Source: Flavobacterium sp. 140616W15 (GTDB taxonomy: Bacteria; Bacteroidota; Bacteroidia; Flavobacteriales; Flavobacteriaceae). Taken from it: a stretch of DNA of 64,000 nucleotides. Within the stretch, counting starts at the first letter, position 1. The number at the start of each line of letters is the position of its first letter. The notes under the pieces are model-generated. The model was not told the origin of the DNA. It was given only the letters and a program-made list of their open reading frames with translations, and made no database searches. The DNA lies in contig NZ_CP033068.1 in assembly GCF_003668995.1 (NCBI RefSeq), positions 3,038,001-3,102,000 on the forward strand, in the 5' to 3' direction. A program made the translations under genes and the position numbers. Below are positions 26,012 through 35,403 of this stretch, in pieces.

Positions 26012-26455
26012 ATGAGAACAAAATTAAACTTAGTAGTTTGCCTTATTGCAGGATTAATATTTGGACTTTCTGCAAATGCACAAAAAACGGTAATAAAAAA
26101 AGAAGCCTTACCGGCAAATGCACAAACTTTCTTAAAGACTCACTTCGGATCTAAAAAACCCAGCTATATATTGCAGGACAAAGAGATCCTCTCTACAGAA
26201 TACAAAGTTCAATTTGATAATAAAATTGAAATAGAATTTGATAAAAAAGGAAACTGGAAAGAAGTTGATGGCAAAGGCGCTAAAATCCCAAACTCTATTA
26301 TTCCTAAAAAAATTGCTACTTACATAAAAGTAAATTTTCCTAAAGAAAAAATAACCAAAATAGAAATAGGAACTTTTGGCTATGAAACAAAACTAACCAA
26401 TGGCTTAGAATTAAAATTCAACCTAAAAGGCGATTTTACCAAAATCGATAAATAG
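26012..26455 (+). CDS. PepSY-like (DUF2874-type) secreted protein
   Basis: From the ATG at 26012 this is 147 residues with a signal peptide ending near GLSANAQ. Two repeats follow in which an LPANAQTFLKTHFGSKKPSY-like helix precedes a YKVQFDNKIEIEFDKKGNWKEVDG hairpin. The second repeat is the IPKKIATYIKVNFPK / YETKLTNGLELKFNLKGDF unit. This is the PepSY-like PF11396 architecture of small periplasmic proteins in Bacteroidota, of unknown role. The start was chosen because the ten upstream codons break the signal peptide. A hairpin terminator follows. Confidence 0.82.
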   Translation: MRTKLNLVVCLIAGLIFGLSANAQKTVIKKEALPANAQTFLKTHFGSKKPSYILQDKEILSTEYKVQFDNKIEIEFDKKGNWKEVDGKGAKIPNSIIPKKIATYIKVNFPKEKITKIEIGTFGYETKLTNGLELKFNLKGDFTKIDK

Positions 26456-26468
26456 TATTTAACTAAAT

Positions 26469-26504
26469 AAAAACCCGACAAATTTTAAAAACTTGTCGGG
26501 TTTA
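26469..26504. terminator. Terminator
   Basis: The stem AAACCCGACAA/TTGTCGGGTTT lies between convergent genes. Confidence 0.85.
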
Positions 26505-26546
26505 ATATATTATCCAATTTTAAAATTGACTCATTATCTAATTAAA

Positions 26547-27722
26547 TCAGTCTTTTCTCCATTTTTTTGTTTCTTCAAAAATGTGCTCTAAAATTGCTGC
26601 TTCTTTTTCGTCAAAATCAATATTTCTGCGCCCCATAACCAATCGAGCAGTCTCAAAAGCTTTTTTGGTAACGTATGTTGTAAAACCAGCTGCTCCTCCC
26701 CAAGAAAAACTTGGTATAAAGTTGCGAGGAAATCCTGTACCAAAGATATTAGCACTAACTCCTATTACTGTTCCTGTATTAAACATTGTATTGATTCCGC
26801 ACTTACTATGATCTCCCATCATTAAACCACAAAACTGAAGTCCAGTTTTAGCGAATCCTTCTGTTTCATAACTCCAAAGCTTTACTTCTTCATAGTTGTT
26901 CTTTAGATTCGAATTATTAGTATCCGCACCTATATTACACCATTCTCCTAAAACTGAATCTCCTAAAAATCCATCGTGTCCTTTATTCGAATTTGCAAAC
27001 AGAACGGAATTCTTCACCTCTCCTCCTATTCTAGAACCTACTCCTACAGTTGTAGCTCCATAAACTTTAGCATTCATTTTAACTTGTGCATTTTCACATA
27101 AAGCAAAAGGTCCACGAATAACAGAACCTTCCATGATTTCGGCATTCTTACCTATATATATAGGCCCAGTAGATGCGTTTAAAGTAACGAACTCTAATTT
27201 TGCACCCTCTTCTATAAAAATATTTTCAGGAGCAATTGTATTTACACTTTTAGGGATTGGTTGCGATTTTCTATCTTCAGTTAAAAAGTTAAAATCTTCA
27301 CGTATTGCAGCGTCATTTTTTGAGAAAATATCCCAAGTATTTTCTACAGTTATACAATTACCGCTGTATTGAATAATTTCATAAGTATCAAAATCAACCT
27401 CTTCTTGATTTTCACTTGTATAAAAAGCAATAACTTCTTCTCCTTTAAAGATAGCCTGATTTGCTTTTAAATCCGAAACTAGTTCCGCTAAATCATAATT
27501 TGGTAAAAACGAAGCATTTATCATTACGTTTTCCTCAAGCTCTACCATTGGATATTTCTCTGATAGATACTCTTCGGTTATTGTTGTTGTAGTTGATCCT
27601 AAATGCATCTCCCATTTTTGACGTATTGTCATTATTCCGATCAAGATATCAGCAACAGGTCGGGTAAACGTAAAAGGCAACAAGGCATTCCGGACGGGTC
27701 CATCGAATAGAATGTAATTCAT
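26547..27722 (-). CDS. GlmU-like putative sugar nucleotidyltransferase with left-handed beta-helix
   Basis: The 391-residue protein starts MNYILFDGPVRNALLPFTFTRP and has a short nucleotidyltransferase-like N-terminal part. A hexapeptide-repeat beta-helix follows from about residue 170 (IFIEEGAKLEFVTLNAS..., IYIGKNAEIMEGSVIRGPF..., KVYGATTVGVGSRIGGEV). This matches the alternative GlmU-type family found in Bacteroidota (TIGR03991). It may supply UDP-GlcNAc or a related nucleotide sugar, but the canonical GxGxRM motif of GlmU is absent, so the activity is not certain. It is followed by convergent genes and preceded by the rpmE unit. Confidence 0.82.
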   Translation of the reverse strand: MNYILFDGPVRNALLPFTFTRPVADILIGIMTIRQKWEMHLGSTTTTITEEYLSEKYPMVELEENVMINASFLPNYDLAELVSDLKANQAIFKGEEVIAFYTSENQEEVDFDTYEIIQYSGNCITVENTWDIFSKNDAAIREDFNFLTEDRKSQPIPKSVNTIAPENIFIEEGAKLEFVTLNASTGPIYIGKNAEIMEGSVIRGPFALCENAQVKMNAKVYGATTVGVGSRIGGEVKNSVLFANSNKGHDGFLGDSVLGEWCNIGADTNNSNLKNNYEEVKLWSYETEGFAKTGLQFCGLMMGDHSKCGINTMFNTGTVIGVSANIFGTGFPRNFIPSFSWGGAAGFTTYVTKKAFETARLVMGRRNIDFDEKEAAILEHIFEETKKWRKD

Positions 27723-27845
27723 ATATTAATTTAATTTGGCAATATTTTAAAATCTTGATTTGGTTATCGACTTCAAAGTTACAAATATTTTATTTGTTTC
27801 AATAAACCATAAACACTCTAAATCAAGCATTAAGACTGTATAATA

Positions 27846-27877
27846 AACAAAAAAGCCTCCCAAAAAGGAAGGCTTTG
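27846..27877 (-). terminator. Terminator of rpmE type B
   Basis: On the minus strand AAAGCCTTCC-TTTTT-GGGAGGCTTT is followed by a T run, immediately after the L31 stop. Confidence 0.8.
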
Positions 27878-27900
27878 ATTTATTTAAAAACAAACTAAAA

Positions 27901-28152
27901 TTATTTAGCGTGTTTAGCGTATTTAGTTTTGAATTTATCAATACGTCCTGCAGTATCGATAAGTTTAGATTTACCTGTGTAAAAAGGGTGAGATGTTCTA
28001 GAGATCTCCATTTTTACAAGTGGGTATTCAACACCATCAACTGTTATTGTTTCTTTAGTATCTGCAGTAGATTTAGTAACAAAAACTTCTTCATTTGACA
28101 TGTCTTTGAAAGCAACTAATCTGTAATTTTCTGGGTGAATTCCTTTTTTCAT
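27901..28152 (-). CDS. rpmE2: 50S ribosomal protein L31 type B
   Basis: The 83-residue protein starts [19 protein letters not shown], contains [43 protein letters not shown] and ends with [11 protein letters not shown]. This is type B L31, which lacks the CxxC zinc ligands of type A. A -7 element at 28268-28275 on the minus strand gives a leader of about 110 bases. Confidence 0.96.
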   Translation of the reverse strand: MKKGIHPENYRLVAFKDMSNEEVFVTKSTADTKETITVDGVEYPLVKMEISRTSHPFYTGKSKLIDTAGRIDKFKTKYAKHAK

Positions 28153-28267
28153 CTTTTCTTTTTATTTATTGTTTGGAGCGTTTTAATTTTGAAGCTTCTT
28201 CGTGGTTAGAAAAAGGTGTAAATGCAACTACTCTTTTTGTTTAAAATCTTTTAATTATTTCAGTCTG

Positions 28268-28275
28268 CAAATTTA
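28268..28275 (-). promoter_or_regulatory. -7 element of the L31 promoter
   Basis: CAAATTTA on the plus strand reads TAAATTTG on the minus strand. The leader between it and the start is about 110 bases, longer than usual here, and could carry autoregulation. Confidence 0.5.
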
Positions 28276-28364
28276 CATATTTTTTTCAATAAACAAACAT
28301 TTGCCTATTTTTTTTTATCCAAAATCGAAAAGCATTTTTTATCCATGATTATATTGGGAATTGT

Positions 28365-28372
28365 TATATTTG
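28365..28372 (+). promoter_or_regulatory. -7 element of the DUF4199 gene promoter
   Basis: TATATTTG lies 27 bases before the ATG at 28399. Confidence 0.6.
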
Positions 28373-28398
28373 TGGATTAATTTTAAAACATATAAATT

Positions 28399-28932
28399 AT
28401 GATTAATGAAGTTATAAAAAAGAATGGAATTACCTATGGTATAATTATAGGTGCTGTTTTAGCTCTTATCACTGCAATTATGTACGCGATCGATCTTAAA
28501 TTATTTGTTTCAGGTTGGATTGGAGGCATGACTTTTGTTATTTTTCTAATAATTACTATTACTTTATTATCAAAAACTAAAAAAGATTTAAAGGGTATTT
28601 TCTCTTTTAAAGATGCTTTTACAACTTATTTCGTTGCTATCCTTGTAGGGATTTTAATTTCAACTTTTTTCAACATTATCTTATTTAACGTTATTGACCC
28701 TAGCGCAAAAGAAACTCTAGGTGAATTAATCAGAAAATATATGGCTGAAACATTGCAAAAATTCGGAACTCCTGCGTCGGTAATAAACGAAACTCTAGCA
28801 AAAATGAAAGAAAGTAACCCATACGCTACAGCTGAACTATTAAAAGCTTTGGTTTTCAGCATTGTTGGTTATTCTATATTAGGATTAATTATGGCTGCCA
28901 TTTTTAAAAGCAAAACTACACATCAAGAATAA
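28399..28932 (+). CDS. DUF4199 family membrane protein
   Basis: The 177-residue protein has four hydrophobic helices (about 11-30, 36-56, 72-98 and 150-172). The NGITYGIIIGAVLALITAIMY start and KGIFSFKDAFTTYFVAILVG segment are typical of DUF4199 proteins of Bacteroidota, whose function is unknown. It lies 9 bases upstream of a polyprenyl-phosphate-type glycosyltransferase, with which this family is often paired, suggesting a role in the same membrane process. Confidence 0.82.
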   Translation: MINEVIKKNGITYGIIIGAVLALITAIMYAIDLKLFVSGWIGGMTFVIFLIITITLLSKTKKDLKGIFSFKDAFTTYFVAILVGILISTFFNIILFNVIDPSAKETLGELIRKYMAETLQKFGTPASVINETLAKMKESNPYATAELLKALVFSIVGYSILGLIMAAIFKSKTTHQE

Positions 28933-28941
28933 AATAAATAA

Positions 28942-29898
28942 ATGAATTTATCTATACTTATACCGCTTCTTAACGAAGAGGAGTCACTTACAGAACTATA
29001 CACATGGATCATTAAAGTGATGAAATCTAACAATTACTCATATGAAATCATTTTTGTAGATGATGGTAGTACAGATAATTCTTGGAATATTATTGAAGGA
29101 TTTTCTAATGAAAATCCAAACGTAAAAGGTATTCGCTTCATGAAGAACTTTGGTAAATCGCAAGCTTTACATGCTGGTTTTGCTAAAGCAAATGGCGATG
29201 TTATCATTACTATGGATGCCGATTTACAGGATAGTCCAGAAGAAATTCCGGGATTATACGAAATGATTACTAACCAGAAATTTGATTTGGTTTCGGGTTG
29301 GAAAAAGAAACGCTACGACTCTGTTGTAGCAAAAAATTTACCATCAAAATTATTCAATTGGGCTGCCAGAAAAACTTCGGGAGTTGAATTGAATGATTTT
29401 AACTGTGGCTTAAAAGCTTATAAAAATACAGTTGTTAAAAATATTGAAGTTTCGGGTGAAATGCACCGTTACATCCCTGTTTTAGCAAAAAATGCTGGTT
29501 TTAACAAAATTGGAGAAAAAGTAGTACAACACCAGGCTCGTAAATATGGCGAAACTAAATTCGGAATGGAACGTTTTGTTAACGGATTCCTTGACCTAAT
29601 TACGATTTGGTTTCTTTCTAGATTTGGAAAAAGACCAATGCACTTATTTGGTGCCATTGGATCGTTTATGTTTATCATTGGATTTTTATTAGCTGGTTAT
29701 ATAGGAATATCCAAATTATACCATATGTATATGGGAATGCGTTATAATTTAGTTACAAGCAATCCTTGGTTCTTTATCGCATTAACAACTATGATATTAG
29801 GAACTCAATTATTTCTTGCTGGTTTCTTGGGCGAAATTATTTTGCGTACCAAAAATAACGAAGAGCGTTATAAAATAGCCAATCAGGTTAATTTATAA
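28942..29898 (+). CDS. Family 2 glycosyltransferase, DPM1/ArnC-like with C-terminal membrane helices
   Basis: The 318-residue protein begins LSILIPLLNEEESL and has IIFVDDGSTDNSW (nucleotide-binding DD), the metal motif TMDADLQDSPEEI and FNCGLKAYK. Two C-terminal transmembrane helices follow (about 232-258 and 272-298). This is the layout of enzymes that transfer a sugar from a nucleotide to polyprenyl phosphate. It is probably operonic with the DUF4199 gene. Sugar specificity cannot be read from sequence. Confidence 0.9.
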   Translation: MNLSILIPLLNEEESLTELYTWIIKVMKSNNYSYEIIFVDDGSTDNSWNIIEGFSNENPNVKGIRFMKNFGKSQALHAGFAKANGDVIITMDADLQDSPEEIPGLYEMITNQKFDLVSGWKKKRYDSVVAKNLPSKLFNWAARKTSGVELNDFNCGLKAYKNTVVKNIEVSGEMHRYIPVLAKNAGFNKIGEKVVQHQARKYGETKFGMERFVNGFLDLITIWFLSRFGKRPMHLFGAIGSFMFIIGFLLAGYIGISKLYHMYMGMRYNLVTSNPWFFIALTTMILGTQLFLAGFLGEIILRTKNNEERYKIANQVNL

Positions 29899-29906
29899 CA
29901 AAATAC

Positions 29907-29978
29907 TAGCCCTGATAGCAGCGGCATCCTTTGTGTTTTTTCTTTAAAAACATAAAGATATAGCGAATAGCAGGAGAT
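29907..29978. repeat. 72-nt imperfect inverted repeat, copy 1 (TAGCCCTGAT...AGCAGGA element)
   Basis: It begins TAGCCCTGAT, has ATCCTTT, a TTCTTTAAAAA centre, AAAGAT and ends AATAGCAGGA. The two halves are imperfect inverse complements, so the element can form a long hairpin. It matches the copy at 57268-57340 over its whole length. A further inverse pair, CAGGAG (29971-29976) and CTCCTG (29999-30004) followed by a T run, may act as a terminator for the glycosyltransferase. Confidence 0.8.
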
Positions 29979-30045
29979 TGCTTCAAGAAATTGTAACAAC
30001 TCCTGAAATAGCTTTTTTTGACTTACAATTTAAAATAATATACAA

Positions 30046-31773
30046 ATGAATATAGCACCTAACATTTTAACTGCTGTAAACGAATGGCTAACGCCAGCAT
30101 TTGACAATGAAACACAAGAGGCGATTAAAGAGATGATGACGACATCGCCTAAAGATCTTGAAGAAAGTTTTTACAAGAATTTAGAATTCGGAACAGGCGG
30201 AATGCGTGGTATTATGGGTGTTGGTAGCAACCGAATCAATAAATACACGCTTGGAAGAAATACACAAGGACTTTCTGACTATATGCACAAAGTTTTCCCT
30301 GACAAAACTTTAAAAGTAGCGATTGCTTACGATTGTCGCCACAATAGCAACACGCTTGCTAAAATTGTGGCCGACGTTTTTTCTGCAAATGGAATTCATG
30401 TTTATTTGTTTTCGGATATGCGTCCGACTCCAGAATTATCTTTTGCACTTAAACATTTAGGCTGTCAATGTGGTATTGTACTTACCGCATCACATAATCC
30501 ACCTGAATATAATGGATACAAAGTGTACTGGGAAGATGGTGGACAAATCGTTCCTCCACAAGATGCTGAAATCATTGCCATTATCGAAAGCCTAGATTAT
30601 GCTAAAATTAAATTTCACGCTAACGAGAAATTAATTGAATACATCGATACTGAAATCGACAACGCTTTTATCAAGTCATCTATTGAAAACGCAAGCTTCA
30701 ATACTCCAGCTAAAGCTAAAGAGGATTTACAAATCGTTTTTACATCTTTACACGGAACTTCTATAAAATCAATTCCTCCTACTTTATCTCAAGCAGGTTA
30801 TACTAATGTACATATTGTACCTGAACAAGCTGTTCCGAATGGTGATTTCCCTACGGTAAAATCACCTAACCCAGAAGAGCCTGAGGCATTAGAAATGGCA
30901 CTAGTGTTAGCTGATAAAACAAATTCGGATATTGTTGTTGGAACTGATCCTGACTGCGATCGCTTAGGAGTTGCTGTTCGTAATAATGAAGGTAAAATGA
31001 TTTTGCTGAATGGGAATCAAACCATGATTTTGATGACTGCTTTCTTATTACAAGAATGGGAAAAAGCAGGTAAAATTAACGGAAAACAATTTATAGGATC
31101 TACTATTGTTTCGACTCCTATGATGATGGAACTTGCAACAAGTTATGACGTTGAATGCAAAATAGGCTTAACAGGATTTAAATGGATTGCTAAAATGATT
31201 AAAGATTTTCCTGAACTTGAATTTATAGGGGGCGGAGAAGAAAGTTTTGGTTTTATGGTTGGAGATGCCGTTCGCGATAAAGATGCTGTTGCTGCAACTT
31301 TATTAATATGCGAAATGGCTGCACAAGCAAAAGCAAACGGAAGCTCTGTTTACAAAGAACTCTTAAACCTTTATGTTGAGCATGGATTCTATAAAGAACA
31401 TTTGGTTGCATTAACAAAAAAAGGAATCGAAGGGTTACAAGAAATTAATCAGATGATGATTAATTTACGTGAAAATCCTGTAAAAGAAATAAACGGACAA
31501 AGAGTAATAATGGTAGAAGATTATCAATCATCAACAGCATTAAACTTATTGAGCGGTGAAGTATCTGAAATGACTATTCCAAAATCGAATGTACTAATCT
31601 ATTATACTGAAGATGGCTCTAAAATTTGCGCAAGACCAAGCGGAACGGAGCCAAAAATTAAATTCTACATTAGCGTAAACACTCAATTAGATTCTGTTGA
31701 AGATTTTGATACAACTGATGCTATTTTAGATAAAAAGATAAAAAACATTATTGCTGCGATGCAATTGAATTAA
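30046..31773 (+). CDS. Phosphoglucomutase/phosphomannomutase (phospho-sugar mutase)
   Basis: The 575-residue enzyme shows all four alpha-D-phosphohexomutase loops. These are the phosphoserine loop [16 protein letters not shown] (about 147-162), the metal loop [11 protein letters not shown] (about 303-313), the sugar-binding [10 protein letters not shown] (about 398-407) and the phosphate-binding [12 protein letters not shown] near the C-terminus. It interconverts sugar 1- and 6-phosphates, feeding glycan or glycogen metabolism. Length fits the longer PgcA-type subgroup. It stands between the 72-nt repeat and the MsbA-like gene. Confidence 0.94.
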   Translation: MNIAPNILTAVNEWLTPAFDNETQEAIKEMMTTSPKDLEESFYKNLEFGTGGMRGIMGVGSNRINKYTLGRNTQGLSDYMHKVFPDKTLKVAIAYDCRHNSNTLAKIVADVFSANGIHVYLFSDMRPTPELSFALKHLGCQCGIVLTASHNPPEYNGYKVYWEDGGQIVPPQDAEIIAIIESLDYAKIKFHANEKLIEYIDTEIDNAFIKSSIENASFNTPAKAKEDLQIVFTSLHGTSIKSIPPTLSQAGYTNVHIVPEQAVPNGDFPTVKSPNPEEPEALEMALVLADKTNSDIVVGTDPDCDRLGVAVRNNEGKMILLNGNQTMILMTAFLLQEWEKAGKINGKQFIGSTIVSTPMMMELATSYDVECKIGLTGFKWIAKMIKDFPELEFIGGGEESFGFMVGDAVRDKDAVAATLLICEMAAQAKANGSSVYKELLNLYVEHGFYKEHLVALTKKGIEGLQEINQMMINLRENPVKEINGQRVIMVEDYQSSTALNLLSGEVSEMTIPKSNVLIYYTEDGSKICARPSGTEPKIKFYISVNTQLDSVEDFDTTDAILDKKIKNIIAAMQLN

Positions 31774-31825
31774 TTTTTTTACTTCTGACTTATAAAGTTG
31801 ATTTAAAAAATAAAAAACATCTTGA

Positions 31826-33652
31826 ATGAACAATTTCAAAAGAATATTTCCTTTTATATTTCCTTATAAAAGATACGCATACATGAATATTTTATTTAAT
31901 ATTCTTTATGCATTATTTAGCACACTTTCGTTTATGGCATTAATTCCTATGATTCAGGTATTATTTGACCAAACAAAAAGAAACACCACAATACCCGTTT
32001 ACAAGGGCATTTGGGAAATAAAAGATTACGCCGAAAATTACTTAAGTTATTTTATCACACAAGCAACTGATAATTATGGCGTAGGATACACTCTATCGGT
32101 AATGGTGGCGGTAATTATTTCGATATTTTTATTAAAAAATCTATGCGATTATCTCGCTATGTTTTTCATTACTTTTTTAAGAAATGGTGTTCTAAGAGAT
32201 ATGCGAAATGCGATGTACAAAAAAACACTTGAATTACCTTTATCATTTTTCTCAGAAAAAAGAAAAGGTGATGTTATTTCTCGTATTGCTGGTGACGTTA
32301 GCGAAGTTCAGTCTTCATTTCTTGCAATTTTAGAACTTATTGTAAAAGAACCACTAACTATTATATTTACCATCATTGCTATGCTTGCCATAAGCCCGCA
32401 ATTAACTCTTTTTGTTTTTATTTTCATTCCTGTTTCTGGATATATAATATCATTGATAGGAAAACAATTAAAAAAACAATCAACTAAAGCACAGCAAGAA
32501 CAAGGAACATTTTTATCTACTATTGAAGAAACTCTAGGCGGATTAAAAGTGGTAAAAGGATACAATTCTGAGAATTATTTCAATAGTGTTTTCCAGAATT
32601 CTACTCAACGTTTCTTTAAACTATCAAACAGCATTGGTAATCGTCAAAACTTAGCTTCTCCTGCAAGTGAATTTATGGGAATCATGGTGATTGCGATTTT
32701 ACTTTGGTATGGTGGCCAAATGGTTTTAATTGAAAAAACATTAAACGGAGCTTCATTTATCGCTTATATGGGTTTAGCCTACAATATCCTTACTCCTGCA
32801 AAAGCAATCTCTAAAGCATCTTACGGGGTAAAAAGAGGGAACGCTGCAGCAGAACGTGTATTAGAAATTCTTGACCAAGAAAACCCTATTACAAGCAAAG
32901 TTGATGCTATCGAAAAATCTTCTTTTGACTCAGACATCACAATAAAAAACATCAACTTTAAATATGAGAAAGAAAATGTATTAAAAGACTTTTCTCTTGA
33001 AATAAAAAAAGGACAAACTGTTGCTCTTGTTGGACAATCTGGTAGCGGAAAAAGCACAATTGCCAATCTCCTAACTCGTTTTTACGATGTAAACGAAGGC
33101 AGTATAAAGATTGACAACATCAATATCAAGGATATGTCTTTACATTCTCTTCGTGGCTTGATGGGACTAGTTACTCAAGACAGTATCTTATTTAATGACA
33201 CCATAAAAGCTAATATTTCATTAGGAAAACTAGATGCTACTGATGAAGAAATTATTGAAGCTCTAAAAATAGCCAATGCTTTTGAATTTGTAAGCGAACT
33301 ACCCCTAGGCATCTACACTAATATTGGTGATAGCGGAAACAAGCTTTCTGGCGGACAAAAACAACGTTTATCAATTGCTCGTGCCGTATTAAAGAATCCT
33401 CCGATTATGATTCTAGATGAAGCAACATCTGCACTAGACACCGAAAGCGAAAAATTTGTTCAGGTTGCCCTTGAGAACATGATGCAAAACCGTACCTCAA
33501 TTGTTATTGCTCACCGTTTATCTACTATTCAAAAAGCAGATTTAATTGTTGTTATGCAAAAAGGCAAAATTGTAGAACAAGGAACTCATGAGAACCTAAT
33601 AGCTTTAAACGGAACCTATAATAAATTAGTTACTATGCAATCGTTTGAATAA
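31826..33652 (+). CDS. MsbA-like ABC exporter (fused membrane and ATPase domains)
   Basis: The 608-residue protein has an N-terminal ABC transmembrane domain with six helices (about 20-335) and one ATPase domain. Walker A is GQSGSGKSTIANLL (about 404-417), the signature LSGGQKQRLSIARA, Walker B IMILDEATSALD and the H-loop IVIAHRLSTI. It should act as a homodimer moving lipids, lipid-linked glycans or drugs outward. Its start lies 52 bases after the mutase gene. A very strong terminator lies downstream. The substrate is unproven; lipid A core (MsbA) is one possibility. Confidence 0.92.
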   Translation: MNNFKRIFPFIFPYKRYAYMNILFNILYALFSTLSFMALIPMIQVLFDQTKRNTTIPVYKGIWEIKDYAENYLSYFITQATDNYGVGYTLSVMVAVIISIFLLKNLCDYLAMFFITFLRNGVLRDMRNAMYKKTLELPLSFFSEKRKGDVISRIAGDVSEVQSSFLAILELIVKEPLTIIFTIIAMLAISPQLTLFVFIFIPVSGYIISLIGKQLKKQSTKAQQEQGTFLSTIEETLGGLKVVKGYNSENYFNSVFQNSTQRFFKLSNSIGNRQNLASPASEFMGIMVIAILLWYGGQMVLIEKTLNGASFIAYMGLAYNILTPAKAISKASYGVKRGNAAAERVLEILDQENPITSKVDAIEKSSFDSDITIKNINFKYEKENVLKDFSLEIKKGQTVALVGQSGSGKSTIANLLTRFYDVNEGSIKIDNINIKDMSLHSLRGLMGLVTQDSILFNDTIKANISLGKLDATDEEIIEALKIANAFEFVSELPLGIYTNIGDSGNKLSGGQKQRLSIARAVLKNPPIMILDEATSALDTESEKFVQVALENMMQNRTSIVIAHRLSTIQKADLIVVMQKGKIVEQGTHENLIALNGTYNKLVTMQSFE

Positions 33653-33660
33653 TTTTTCAT

Positions 33661-33728
33661 AATTTAGGGATACGTAAGATGTAAACCCATTGAAAATAAA
33701 GACAATTAATACATAGATATCCTAAATT
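33661..33728 (+). ncRNA. Candidate structured 3' UTR or small RNA
   Basis: AATTTAGGGATA (33661-33672) and TATCCTAAATT (33718-33728) pair with one bulged G, closing a 45-base loop directly after the MsbA-like stop. The strong terminator hairpin starts 8 bases later. I do not recognise an RNA family. Confidence 0.35.
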
Positions 33729-33735
33729 TTATCTT

Positions 33736-33798
33736 AAGGTGTTTCATTTTTCGAAGAGTCGGAAGCGACTTATCAAAAAATGAAACACCTTTTTTTTT
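33736..33798 (+). terminator. Long two-stem terminator
   Basis: AAGGTGTTTCATTTTT pairs with AAAAATGAAACACCTT over about 16 bp, and a second stem, AGTCG-GAAG-CGACT, sits in the loop. It ends in nine T. It is unusually long for an intrinsic terminator. Confidence 0.85.
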
Positions 33799-33868
33799 GG
33801 ATTCTATAAAATCCCTTTTTAAATGAATTAAAAACGCTTACCAGCAACGAATCAATATATAAACGCCT

Positions 33869-34570
33869 ATGTATCGTCACAATTCAAACATAAACTTACC
33901 TGAAGACCCTAATACGATAGTATGGAAATACTTGGATTTATCTAAATTCTTGGACCTATTGATGTCTAAAAAACTTTTTATGTCTCGTTCTGACAAATTT
34001 GAAGATCAGTATGAGGGGACATTTAGCGAACCTACTTACGAAGAGATTAAAAAACTCGCAATAGACAATCCTGACTTTATAAATTACTATAAAATACACC
34101 GCGAAAAAGTAGCAATAAGCAGTTGGCACATCAATGAATACGAATCATTTGCCATGTGGCAGATATTCACTCAAAATAGCGAAGGATTAGCAATTCAATC
34201 TACCATTGGAAGATTACAAAAGGCTTTAAAACCAGAGAATAATTTTGATCAATATATAGGAGAAGTAAACTATATTGATTACAAAAAAGAATACATCCCT
34301 TTTGACGATTTATTCTTTCCGTTTTTATTTAAAAGAAAAAGTTTTCAATATGAACGCGAAGTACGCATTATTACAGATACCTCTAAAAGCGATATTAAAA
34401 TCAATGACGGATTAAGAATTAATGTCAATCTTAAATATCTTATCGAAAAAATATACATTCACCCCAAATCAGAGAACTGGTACAAGAAACTCGTAATCGA
34501 TTTGGTTCACAAATTAGGTCATGATTTTGATATAGAAAAATCAGATCTTGAAAGTGATATTTTAATATAA
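33869..34570 (+). CDS. DUF2971 domain protein
   Basis: The 233-residue protein has the DUF2971 pattern. VWKYLDLSKFLDLLMSKKLFMSRSDKFEDQYEG is at the N-terminus, followed by AISSWHINEYESFAMWQIF (about 91-109) and then KRKSFQYEREVRIIT (about 155-169). It lacks a signal peptide or membrane segment, so it is cytoplasmic. The family is scattered among bacteria and phage-related regions and has no established biochemical role. The gene is isolated between a strong terminator and a convergent lipoprotein gene, and its codon use looks like its neighbours'. Confidence 0.8.
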   Translation: MYRHNSNINLPEDPNTIVWKYLDLSKFLDLLMSKKLFMSRSDKFEDQYEGTFSEPTYEEIKKLAIDNPDFINYYKIHREKVAISSWHINEYESFAMWQIFTQNSEGLAIQSTIGRLQKALKPENNFDQYIGEVNYIDYKKEYIPFDDLFFPFLFKRKSFQYEREVRIITDTSKSDIKINDGLRINVNLKYLIEKIYIHPKSENWYKKLVIDLVHKLGHDFDIEKSDLESDILI

Positions 34571-34579
34571 TTATAAATA

Positions 34580-35302
34580 TCAAATTGGCTTATAACTAAC
34601 CACTTTCCAATCTTTAATTCCTAGGTTAATATAATTATAATGTAAAACATCATTTTTATCAAACTGTCCATTTTTATTAGTATCCTCAATAGTTCTAAAA
34701 TACAAACGATTTTTCGAATCTATAACACTCCAATCTATTAGCTCTTGAAAATCTTCAGAAACCTTAACAAATCGCTCTCCGCTAATATCACTTAAATACA
34801 ATGCTTTTATATCGCTAGTATCTAATTTTCCGTCTTTATTAGTATCCATATCCACCATGGTATATACCATAACATGGTTATGTGTTTTATCGGCAATTGT
34901 TTTTAAATAAGTCGCCGTTTGTATCAAAACCGCCTTATCCGTCAATGGTCTTATTGAATCTGAATCTATTTTCTGAAATTTTAAATTTTGCAAATATCCA
35001 GTAATTTCATATTCCCCAATATTCGAAATTGTAAAACTTATATCATTCACACTCGATGAGCCATAACGTGCTTTAACACCTCTTTCATAAACTCTTACAT
35101 CTCCAACTGGGTGAATTAAATAATCTGTTCCTTCCATCTGAATTGGCAAATCAGCAATTGCAACTTGCGTGGAATCGACCTTAGCAATTACTTTTGAAGC
35201 TGTTGAAGCATCATAAGTAACCTTTGGTTTTTCGATTTCTTTTTTACAACTCACTAAGAGTAAAACAGAAAGACTTATAATAGATATATGTAATTTTCTC
35301 AT
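34580..35302 (-). CDS. Lipoprotein with two EF-hand-like calcium loops
   Basis: The 240-residue protein has a lipoprotein signal (LSVLLLVSC, Cys19) followed by KKEIEKP. Two calcium-loop motifs of the DxNxDGxxD type are present, DTNKDGKLDTSD (about 156-167) and DTNKNGQFDKND (about 211-222). The domain between them (YLSDISGERFVKVSEDFQEL) is repeated loosely after the second loop. I do not recognise the family. It lies about 100 bases downstream of the large TonB receptor on the same strand, although the two need not be co-transcribed. Confidence 0.75.
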   Translation of the reverse strand: MRKLHISIISLSVLLLVSCKKEIEKPKVTYDASTASKVIAKVDSTQVAIADLPIQMEGTDYLIHPVGDVRVYERGVKARYGSSSVNDISFTISNIGEYEITGYLQNLKFQKIDSDSIRPLTDKAVLIQTATYLKTIADKTHNHVMVYTMVDMDTNKDGKLDTSDIKALYLSDISGERFVKVSEDFQELIDWSVIDSKNRLYFRTIEDTNKNGQFDKNDVLHYNYINLGIKDWKVVSYKPI

Positions 35303-35403
35303 GTTGTTTTATTAAAAAATAATTTCAAATGTAATGAATTTTAAAAATGGTTCACCCCTTTACAGTCAATTTATACATTCTAAACTAGCTTTTTCATTGG
35401 TTA

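Noticed and set aside
33869..34570. DUF2971 gene as part of a defence island
   Set aside because: Neighbours are ordinary housekeeping and envelope genes, and composition is not unusual.
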